Source: Desulfobacteraceae bacterium
Lineage (GTDB): Bacteria; Desulfobacterota; Desulfobacteria; Desulfobacterales; Desulfobacteraceae
NCBI GenBank assembly: GCA_015486915.1
Contig: WFQS01000594.1
Location: 1-5,612 of the forward strand
Length of the DNA: 5,612 nt
Reading direction: 5' to 3'
The notes under the pieces were generated by a model. That model was not told the DNA's origin. It did no database searches and worked only from the letters and a program-made list of their open reading frames with translations. This document shows, piece by piece, positions 1 through 4,554 of this stretch. Position 1 is the stretch's first letter. Every line of letters begins with the position of its first letter. A program made the position numbers and the translations under genes.

Positions 1-791
1 ATATCGACCCGACTTCAATTCATAAAAATGTTGAAGCGACATGTCCCATAGTGGGTGACTGCAAAATGACACTTCATGATCTGAACACCATGCTGAAACA
101 GGAAGATCCCAAATCTGTAAAAGGCAGCAGAGAAAACTGGTTTAATCAGATTGAAAACTGGAAATCAACGACTCCTTTAAAGTATGAAAAAAAAGAGGAT
201 GTAATAAAACCCCAGTATGTAATTGAAAAATTATACGAGCTTACAAGGGGAAAGGCAATTATTACAACTGAAGTCGGCCAGAACCAGATGTGGGCGGCCC
301 AGTATTACCATTTTGACAGTCCCAACCATTTTATAACTTCAGGCGGACTTGGTGTAATGGGATTCGGACTACCCGCAGCCATTGGTGCAAAAGCCGCCTG
401 CCCTGATGCCATTGTGGTTGATGTTGCAGGTGACGGAAGCATACAGATGAACAGCCAGGAGCTGATGACTGCAGTTGAATCCGATCTGCCGGTTAAAATT
501 GTTATATTAAACAATGGATACCTTGGTATGGTAAGACAATGGCAGGAATTGTTCTATGAAAAAAATTATTCCTTTACCAACATGGAACATGCTCCCGACT
601 TTGTAAAACTTGCCGAGGCCTACGGGGCAAAAGGTCTCAGGGCTACAAAGCCCTCCGAAGTTGAAGATGTCTTATCAAAGGGTCTTTCGTCCAATGAAAC
701 AATTATAATGGATTTTGTCGTTGAAAGGGAAGAATCTGTTTATCCAATGGTTCCGGCAGGTGGTTCCATAACTGAGATGCTTCTTGTATGA
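1..791 (+). CDS. ilvB: Acetolactate synthase large subunit, 3' part
   Basis: Catalytic subunit of acetolactate (acetohydroxyacid) synthase, which joins two pyruvates to 2-acetolactate (valine, leucine) or pyruvate and 2-oxobutyrate to 2-aceto-2-hydroxybutyrate (isoleucine) with thiamine diphosphate. The reading frame is open from the window edge (first whole codon at 3); the GTG at 51 is internal, since the preceding codons read IDPTSIHKNVEATCPIVGD, a typical family segment. About 262 residues of a usual 550-600 are present: the end of the central domain and the whole C-terminal ThDP-binding domain. Visible are EVGQNQMW, the ThDP/Mg motif from GDGS (nt 429-440) to NN (nt 510-515), and GMVRQWQ with the conserved Trp codon at 540-542. 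The C-terminus VYPMVPAGGSITEMLLV is the normal end. The regulatory partner ilvN follows after a 300-bp spacer, unusually long for ilvBN. The family assignment is secure. Confidence 0.97.
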   Translation, partial: IDPTSIHKNVEATCPIVGDCKMTLHDLNTMLKQEDPKSVKGSRENWFNQIENWKSTTPLKYEKKEDVIKPQYVIEKLYELTRGKAIITTEVGQNQMWAAQYYHFDSPNHFITSGGLGVMGFGLPAAIGAKAACPDAIVVDVAGDGSIQMNSQELMTAVESDLPVKIVILNNGYLGMVRQWQELFYEKNYSFTNMEHAPDFVKLAEAYGAKGLRATKPSEVEDVLSKGLSSNETIIMDFVVEREESVYPMVPAGGSITEMLLV

Positions 792-831
792 TATTTTTTT
801 GATATGAAACTCCTGCTAAGTTCCTTTAAAA

Positions 832-926
832 ATCGGAGTTGGCTTCGTGTCTTAGACCCTGTATTTGTCAGAATCTATGATTCTTAGAGGCTGTCTGAAA
901 GAATCCAGAACGGCCTCATGGCCGTT
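832..926 (+). repeat. Dispersed ~95-bp repeat, copy A
   Basis: This segment aligns without gaps to the reverse complement of 4442-4536, with 67 of 95 positions identical by hand count. Identity is highest at the two ends: 19/22 at 832-853 (ATCGGAGTTGGCTTCGTGTC and on) and 14/15 at 912-926 (GGCCTCATGGCCGTT). The similarity may reach back to 822 (7 of 8 matches at 822-829). It contains a small inverted repeat AGAATC-TAT-GATTCT (870-884) and ends in a GC-rich hairpin. It has no terminal inverted repeats and no clear target duplication, so its mode of spread is unknown. It could be a short mobile repeat or an old duplication of the cimA-leuA spacer. Confidence 0.75.
909..926 (+). terminator. GC-rich hairpin, possible weak terminator
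   Basis: AACGGCC (909-915) pairs perfectly with GGCCGTT (920-926) around the loop TCAT, followed by TATTAAATT. The 7-bp GC-rich stem resembles an intrinsic terminator or an RNA processing/stability hairpin, but the tail has only a short T run (925-927). Read-through into ilvN must occur unless ilvN has its own promoter. In copy B of the repeat only the inner GGCC/GGCC pairing survives. A role in transcript stability is equally possible. Confidence 0.35.
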
Positions 927-928
927 TA

Positions 929-936
929 TTAAATTG
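929..936. repeat. Left target-site duplication of the 138-bp element
   Basis: TTAAATTG directly abuts the left terminal inverted repeat at 937 and matches TTAAAATG at 1075-1082 in 7 of 8 positions. Both are AT-rich, so on its own this is modest evidence. The perfect duplication around the sister element at 1642-1681 strengthens it. Confidence 0.6.
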
Positions 937-951
937 GTAAATATTCGACCG

Positions 952-957
952 TATAAT
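952..957 (+). promoter_or_regulatory. Consensus -10 hexamer inside the 138-bp element
   Basis: A perfect TATAAT lies just inside the left end of the element, about 135 bp before the ilvN start. At a 17-bp spacing the upstream hexamer is TTAAAT (929-934), a poor -35, and there is no TGn extended -10. If active, it would let ilvN and downstream genes be transcribed independently of ilvB. The 40-bp sister element lacks it. In AT-rich DNA a chance hexamer is likely. Confidence 0.25.
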
Positions 958-1011
958 GTAAATTCTGGCCAGTGCTTTATATTCTCACATTCGTCAGTTT
1001 GGGACTGTAAA

Positions 1012-1031
1012 AGCATACTGATGCTATTTTT
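1012..1031 (+). terminator. Weak stem-loop plus T-run inside the element
   Basis: AGCAT (1012-1016) pairs with ATGCT (1021-1025) around the loop ACTG, followed by ATTTTT. The 5-bp stem has only two G-C pairs, so termination is doubtful. It is recorded because it lies in the ilvN leader and could act as partial polarity within the operon. Confidence 0.2.
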
Positions 1032-1080
1032 AAGGACAAAATGGACAAAAATGGAGTGCTGGTCGAATATCTACTTAAAA

Positions 1081-1085
1081 TGAGG
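1081..1085 (+). promoter_or_regulatory. Ribosome binding site deciding the ilvN start
   Basis: TGAGG lies 6 bases before the ATG at 1092, whose product MNNEKHLLSILVDNEPG begins as IlvN proteins normally do. In-frame ATGs at 1041 and 1080 would add 17 or 4 residues. The one at 1041 has AAGGA only 4 bases upstream, and its extra residues would be encoded by the transposable element, so it is disfavoured. The first two bases of this site also form the end of the right-hand target duplication. Confidence 0.7.
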
Positions 1086-1091
1086 TTTCAA

Positions 1092-1619
1092 ATGAATAAC
1101 GAAAAGCATTTACTTTCCATACTTGTGGATAATGAGCCAGGGGTCCTGTCAAGAATATCAGGTTTGTTCAGCGGCAGAGGATACAACATTGACAGTCTTA
1201 ATGTTGCCCAGACAGCAGATCCTGATGTATCAAGAATAACCATGATGACAAGGGGTGACAATGCAATAATTGAACAGATAGAAAAACAGCTTAATAAATT
1301 GATCAATGTTATAACAGTTAATAACCTCACCGGGAAAAAACATGTCCAGAGGGAATTCTGCCTGATCAAGGTTCATGCAAAGCCGGAACACAGGGCTGAA
1401 ATACTTAGAATTGTGGATATATTCAGGTGCAGGGTGGTTGATGTGGGATCGGATCACTATATTCTTGAAATGTCAGGAGACCAGGGGAAAATTGAGGCGT
1501 TCATGAACCTTTTGCAGCCCATGGGAATCATGGAAACGGCAAGGACAGGAGCTCTTGCCCTTTCAAGGGGTGCAAAAACAAGGAAACATAAGAATAAACA
1601 TCATAACAGATTAAGATAA
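1092..1619 (+). CDS. ilvN: Acetolactate synthase small (regulatory) subunit
   Basis: Regulatory subunit that binds IlvB, raises its activity and confers valine feedback inhibition. At 175 residues from the chosen start it is slightly longer than the usual 160-170. Residues about 5-80 form the ACT domain, with the effector-site signature DNEPGVLSRI (13-22) followed by GRGYNIDSL (28-36). The C-terminal small-subunit domain starts near REFCLIKV (87-94) and ends with the conserved RTGALALSRG (151-160). A basic Lys/His/Arg tail of 15 residues follows (161-175), not part of the conserved fold. The gene is enclosed by two related transposable-element remnants, one ending 17 bases before the start codon and the other starting 23 bases after the stop. 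ilvN versus ilvH naming is conventional here. Valine sensitivity is inferred from the family. Confidence 0.95.
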   Translation: MNNEKHLLSILVDNEPGVLSRISGLFSGRGYNIDSLNVAQTADPDVSRITMMTRGDNAIIEQIEKQLNKLINVITVNNLTGKKHVQREFCLIKVHAKPEHRAEILRIVDIFRCRVVDVGSDHYILEMSGDQGKIEAFMNLLQPMGIMETARTGALALSRGAKTRKHKNKHHNRLR

Positions 1620-1633
1620 CAGAACAATATTGA

Positions 1634-1641
1634 AAATTAAA
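1634..1641. repeat. Left target-site duplication of the 40-bp element
   Basis: AAATTAAA abuts the left inverted repeat and is repeated exactly at 1682-1689, directly after the right inverted repeat. The 8-bp length agrees with what is known for IS66-family transposition. Its perfect identity suggests a younger insertion than the 138-bp copy. Confidence 0.7.
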
Positions 1642-1681
1642 GTCAATATTCGACCTTATGGAGTGCTGGACGAATATTTAC
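1642..1681. mobile_element. 40-bp miniature element, sister of the 138-bp copy
   Basis: GTCAATATTCGACC (1642-1655) and GGACGAATATTTAC (1668-1681) are 14-bp inverted repeats (12/14) around a 12-base core. A perfect 8-bp direct repeat AAATTAAA lies immediately outside (1634-1641 and 1682-1689). The left 18 bases match 937-954 at 16/18 and the right 24 match 1051-1074 at 22/24, so this is the larger element lacking 98 internal bases, joined at a shared AT dinucleotide. As RNA it would form a hairpin between ilvN and ilvC with up to 12 of 14 pairs. It could influence mRNA stability, which the sequence alone cannot show. Confidence 0.8.
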
Positions 1682-1759
1682 AAATTAAAAAACTGAATTA
1701 CCAAAACCGGCGGACATCAATAATGCCTGCCCATTAAGGAAACTTCCAAAAAATAATTT

Positions 1760-1765
1760 AAGGAG
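1760..1765 (+). promoter_or_regulatory. ilvC ribosome binding site
   Basis: AAGGAG lies 11 bases before the ATG at 1777, a strong Shine-Dalgarno core at slightly long spacing. The rest of the ilvN-ilvC spacer (1690-1759) holds no other recognisable signal or promoter. Confidence 0.75.
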
Positions 1766-1776
1766 AAAGAAAAATC

Positions 1777-2820
1777 ATGGCAAAAATAAATTTTGGCGGA
1801 GTAATTGAAGATGTTGTAACAAGGGATGAATTCACCATTGAAAAAGCAAAGGATGTTTTAAAAGATGAACTTGTTGCCGTACTTGGATATGGGGTTCAAG
1901 GCCCGGGACAATCCCTGAACATGAAAGATAACGGCATAAATGTGATAATCGGCCAGCGGGAAAACAGCAAATCCTGGGACAAGGCTGTAAAGGACGGCTG
2001 GATTCCGGGAAAAACACTTTTCCCAGTTGAGGAAGCTGCCAAAAAGGCAACCATTATCGAATATCTCCTTTCAGACGCTGGGCAGTCACTTATGTGGGAG
2101 AAGATAAAGCCCTGTTTAAACGAGGGAGATGCCCTGTTTTTTTCCCATGGTTTTTCCATTGTTTTCAAGGAACAGACCGGTGTTATCCCCCCTGAAAATG
2201 TGGATGTAATACTTGCAGCGCCAAAGGGCTCCGGCACAAGCGTAAGGAGAAATTTTCTTGCAGGCGCCGGTATAAACTCAAGTTACGCTGTTTTTCAGGA
2301 TTTTACGGGAAAAGCAAAAGACAGGGCCATCGCCCTTGGTATAGCAATCGGTTCAGGCTATCTTTTTCCAACCACCTTTGAAAAAGAAGTACACAGTGAT
2401 CTTACCGGAGAACGTGGAGTTTTAATGGGTGCCCTTGCAGGAATAATGGAAGCCCAGTACGATACATTAAGGGAAAACGGCCATTCCCCGAGTGAGGCTT
2501 TTAATGAAACAGTGGAAGAACTCACCCAGAGCCTCATACGCCTTGTTGATGAAAACGGAATGGACTGGATGTACGCAAACTGCAGCACAACCGCCCAGCG
2601 CGGCGCTCTTGACTGGAAACCGAAATTCAAGGCCGCAACCCTGCCTGTTTTTAAGGAACTTTACCAGTCGGTTGTATCGGGAAAGGAAACAGAAATAACT
2701 TTAAAAGCCAACAGTGCGCCTGATTACCAGGAAAAACTTACGGTGGAACTTAAAGAAATCCACGATTCTGAAATGTGGCAGGCGGGAAGTGCGGTGAGAA
2801 GTCTTCGACCTGCACATTAA
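1777..2820 (+). CDS. ilvC: Ketol-acid reductoisomerase, fungal/Bacteroidetes-like
   Basis: Converts 2-acetolactate or 2-aceto-2-hydroxybutyrate to the 2,3-dihydroxy acid by Mg-dependent alkyl migration and NAD(P)H reduction. The 347 residues fit the short class. The N-terminal Rossmann domain carries GYGVQG (37-42). The cofactor loop GQRENSKSW (59-67) has Arg61, Ser64 and Ser66, which suggests NADPH. His124 in FFSHGF is the conserved catalytic-region histidine. The C-terminal knotted domain shows Asp208 and Glu212 in HSDLTGERG, Glu244 and Glu248 in AFNETVEELTQS, and the substrate serine (Ser270) in NCSTTAQRGALDW. GPGQ replaces the GHAHA-type sequence common in bacterial enzymes. APKGSGTSVR, GINSSYAV and the ending EMWQAGSAVRSLRP recall yeast Ilv5 and Bacteroidetes proteins, without a targeting peptide. 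It lies 157 bp after ilvN and 43 bp before cimA, consistent with one operon. Function is secure; the clade is inferred from memory. Confidence 0.97.
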   Translation: MAKINFGGVIEDVVTRDEFTIEKAKDVLKDELVAVLGYGVQGPGQSLNMKDNGINVIIGQRENSKSWDKAVKDGWIPGKTLFPVEEAAKKATIIEYLLSDAGQSLMWEKIKPCLNEGDALFFSHGFSIVFKEQTGVIPPENVDVILAAPKGSGTSVRRNFLAGAGINSSYAVFQDFTGKAKDRAIALGIAIGSGYLFPTTFEKEVHSDLTGERGVLMGALAGIMEAQYDTLRENGHSPSEAFNETVEELTQSLIRLVDENGMDWMYANCSTTAQRGALDWKPKFKAATLPVFKELYQSVVSGKETEITLKANSAPDYQEKLTVELKEIHDSEMWQAGSAVRSLRPAH

Positions 2821-2850
2821 AAAAATCAATATTGAAAAACAACATTAAAA

Positions 2851-2856
2851 GAAGGG
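2851..2856 (+). promoter_or_regulatory. cimA ribosome binding site
   Basis: GAAGGG lies 7 bases before the ATG at 2864, a moderate Shine-Dalgarno match. The 43-bp ilvC-cimA spacer is otherwise A-rich with no terminator, which supports cotranscription. Confidence 0.5.
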
Positions 2857-2863
2857 CACTGCA

Positions 2864-4459
2864 ATGAAAAATGCAATTTTATACGACACAACTCTACGGG
2901 ACGGGATGCAGGGAGAGAACATCTGCTTTACACCGGAAGACAAAATAAAAATTGTTAAAAGGCTTGATGATATCGGTATTCACTATATTGAGGGAGGATG
3001 GCCCGGATCAAATCCAAGTGCTCTTCGTTTTTTTGATCTTGCAAAGAAAATTGAACTTAAAAATGCAAAACTTGCTGCATTCGGATCAACAAGACGTCCC
3101 AATACAAAGAGTGAACAGGATGCAAATCTTATTGCCCTGCTGAAAGCAAAAACCCCTGTTATCACAATTTTTGGGAAATCATGGCCTCTTCATGTTGAAA
3201 AAATAATGAAGAACACCCTTGATGAAAATCTTGCAATGATTGAACAGAGCACATCTTTCCTCTGTGAACAGGGAAGAGAGGTGATCTATGATGCAGAGCA
3301 TTTTTATGACGGATATGTTGACAATCCCGATTATGCTTTAATGACCCTGGATGCAGCATTGAACGGAGGGGCGGACACCCTTGTGCTCTGCGATACAAAC
3401 GGGGGGAGCCTGCCCCATGACATAAAAAAAATTACAGAAGAGGTGTATAAAAGTCTCTGCAAAAAACACAACTCAGAGATAAAACTTGGGATACACGCAC
3501 ACAACGACTGTAATATGGCCGTGGCAAATTCCGTTTCAGCACTGACAGCAGGGGCTGAAATGGTACATGGTACAATTAACGGATATGGAGAAAGATGCGG
3601 TAATGCTGATCTTACATCCATAATACCTGTCCTGGCCCTGAAAATGAAAGTCAACTGCATTTCCATGGAGAACCTCAAAAAACTCAGGGCACTTTCAAGG
3701 TTCATAAGTGAAACTGCCAATATGATTCCTTTAAATAACAGGCCCTTTGTGGGTAAAAGCGCTTTTGCACATAAAGGCGGTATCCACGTCAGTGCTATCA
3801 TGCAGGATTCCAGGGCATATGAACATATTTCACCTGAACTTGTGGGAAACAAAAGAAGGGTGCTGGTATCGGAACAGTCCGGGAAGAGTAATATTGAATA
3901 CAAGGCAAGGGAAATGGGAATCGATTTCACGGCCGGGGGCATGAACGGAAAAAATATTGCATCAAGCATTAAAGAACTTGAAGAGGATGGATTCCAGTTT
4001 GAGGCTGCCGAAGCTTCCCTGAAAATTCTAATGCAGAAACTGACTAATCAGTTCCAGTCTCTTTTCAGCCTTGAATCATTCAGGGTAACAATAGAAAAAG
4101 ACAAGGAAAGACCATGCTATGCCCATGCATTGATAAAAATCAGGGTGGGCAGCAAAACAGTGATCACTGCGGCGGAAGGTGACGGCCCTGTAAGTGCCCT
4201 TGATAATGCGCTGAGAAAGGCTTTAACTAAAATTTTCCCTGAAATAAGCAATATGCACCTTGTTGATTTTAAGGTTCGTGTTATGGACGGACGTGACGGC
4301 ACAGCTTCAAAGGTACGTGTTATAATAGAATCAAGGGATGAGAATAGTATTTTCACCACCATGGGAGTTTCTGAGGATATTATAGAGGCAAGCTGGCATG
4401 CACTTGCCGACAGTTTCCAGTACAAATTGTCCATTGGGAATAACGGCCACGAGGCCTGA
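2864..4459 (+). CDS. cimA: (R)-citramalate synthase
   Basis: Condenses pyruvate with acetyl-CoA to (R)-citramalate, opening the threonine-independent route to 2-oxobutyrate and isoleucine. It is a DRE-TIM metallolyase of 531 residues, normal for bacterial CimA. The barrel starts with YDTTLRDGMQGENI (7-20; metal ligand Asp8), then the CimA-typical YIEGGWPGSNP (41-51) in place of the LeuA-type EAGFP. HAHND (211-215) gives the two metal-binding histidines and GERCGN (242-247) the conserved Asn247. HKGGIHVSA follows near residue 305. A C-terminal LeuA-type allosteric domain spans about 405-523, so isoleucine feedback inhibition is probable. The homocitrate and 2-isopropylmalate synthase alternatives are disfavoured by these motifs and by the separate leuA downstream. 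The last codons, NGHEA and stop, lie within repeat copy B, so the extreme C-terminus is probably not ancestral. Confidence 0.94.
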   Translation: MKNAILYDTTLRDGMQGENICFTPEDKIKIVKRLDDIGIHYIEGGWPGSNPSALRFFDLAKKIELKNAKLAAFGSTRRPNTKSEQDANLIALLKAKTPVITIFGKSWPLHVEKIMKNTLDENLAMIEQSTSFLCEQGREVIYDAEHFYDGYVDNPDYALMTLDAALNGGADTLVLCDTNGGSLPHDIKKITEEVYKSLCKKHNSEIKLGIHAHNDCNMAVANSVSALTAGAEMVHGTINGYGERCGNADLTSIIPVLALKMKVNCISMENLKKLRALSRFISETANMIPLNNRPFVGKSAFAHKGGIHVSAIMQDSRAYEHISPELVGNKRRVLVSEQSGKSNIEYKAREMGIDFTAGGMNGKNIASSIKELEEDGFQFEAAEASLKILMQKLTNQFQSLFSLESFRVTIEKDKERPCYAHALIKIRVGSKTVITAAEGDGPVSALDNALRKALTKIFPEISNMHLVDFKVRVMDGRDGTASKVRVIIESRDENSIFTTMGVSEDIIEASWHALADSFQYKLSIGNNGHEA

Positions 4460-4536
4460 CCTGATTTAACCCGACTGTCCCAATGAATAAAAGATTATGA
4501 CAAAAAATGGGCTAAAGACGCGTAGCCAACTCTGAT
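4442..4536 (-). repeat. Dispersed ~95-bp repeat, copy B (inverted)
   Basis: Its reverse complement aligns without gaps to 832-926 (67/95 identical). It fills the cimA-leuA spacer and overlaps the last six cimA codons, including the stop. On the minus strand GGCTA (4527-4523) and TAGCC (4514-4510) form a 5-bp hairpin followed by CATTTTTT, which looks like an intrinsic terminator facing cimA. Similarity may extend to 4546, through the leuA Shine-Dalgarno sequence. I see no terminator or convincing promoter for the + strand in this spacer. Confidence 0.75.
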
Positions 4537-4541
4537 AATTC

Positions 4542-4547
4542 AAGGAG
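4542..4547 (+). promoter_or_regulatory. leuA ribosome binding site
   Basis: AAGGAG lies 7 bases before the ATG at 4555, an optimal Shine-Dalgarno arrangement that fixes the leuA start. Confidence 0.8.
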
Positions 4548-4554
4548 AAAAATT

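Larger units (their letters stand above)
937..1074. mobile_element. 138-bp MITE-like element, IS66-type ends
   Basis: The ends are 14-bp inverted repeats with 13/14 identity: GTAAATATTCGACC (937-950) and GGTCGAATATCTAC (1061-1074). Abutting direct repeats TTAAATTG (929-936) and TTAAAATG (1075-1082) match at 7 of 8 bases, as expected for an aged 8-bp target duplication. The interior encodes no transposase. It holds the palindrome CTGGCCAG (965-972), a small hairpin (1012-1025) and an imperfect tandem unit GGACAAAAT/GGACAAAAAT (1034-1052). Its outer parts recur in the 40-bp element at 1642-1681. From established knowledge, IS66-family insertion sequences begin with GTAA and make 8-bp duplications, so a transposase of that family is the probable driver. 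This is inferred; no parent element is in the window. Confidence 0.8.
792..1091 (+). other. ilvB-ilvN spacer, repeat-filled
   Basis: This 300-bp gap separates two subunit genes that usually lie within a few bases of each other or overlap. I see no credible protein in it. It holds a T-run just after the ilvB stop (794-800), a 6-bp inverted repeat AACTCC/GGAGTT (808-813 with 835-840), one copy of a dispersed repeat (832-926) ending in a GC-rich hairpin, and a 138-bp MITE-like element (937-1074). The ilvN ribosome binding site follows. Only about 50 bases are not accounted for by repeats. No T-box, Ile/Val/Leu-rich leader peptide or other recognised attenuator was found. Confidence 0.75.

Noticed and set aside
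888..899. AGGCTGTCTGAA, one base from the Neisseria-type DNA uptake sequence AGGCCGTCTGAA.
   Set aside because: A single occurrence, inside the dispersed repeat, and nothing else in the window suggests Neisseriaceae. Coincidence is the simplest reading.
1000..1009. TTGGGACTGT in the 138-bp element resembles the reverse complement of 4474-4483, and GACAAAAATGG resembles 4500-4510, hinting that the two repeat families are related.
   Set aside because: The matches are short, imperfect and at inconsistent spacing, and no wider alignment between the two families could be made.
1051..1083. Mini-ORF MECWSNIYLK, with a similar MECWTNIYKLKN at 1658-1696, as possible leader peptides.
   Set aside because: The likeness follows from the 24-bp repeat end shared by both elements. 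Neither has a well-spaced ribosome binding site, and they are not enriched in Ile, Val or Leu codons as an attenuation leader would be.
865..1083. A 72-codon open frame on the + strand in the ilvB-ilvN spacer.
   Set aside because: It crosses the repeat and the mobile element, has no recognisable domain or convincing start signal, and its composition looks like non-coding sequence.
792..1091. A T-box, riboswitch or valine/isoleucine attenuator upstream of ilvN.
   Set aside because: No T-box sequence, no riboswitch core and no regulatory-codon leader. The hairpins present are explained by repeats.
1625..1636. CAATATTGAAAA, repeated exactly at 2827-2838, both shortly after a stop codon.
   Set aside because: A 12-base AT-rich match with no flanking similarity is readily expected by chance in such spacers.
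3331..3969. A long minus-strand open frame (212 codons) opposite cimA.
   Set aside because: It is the shadow of a strongly conserved coding region, with no ribosome binding site logic or recognisable protein. The same holds for the other antisense frames opposite ilvN, ilvC and leuA.
4439..4539. AAT on both sides of repeat copy B as a 3-bp target duplication.
   Set aside because: Three bases in AT-rich DNA are not evidence, and copy A shows no equivalent duplication.
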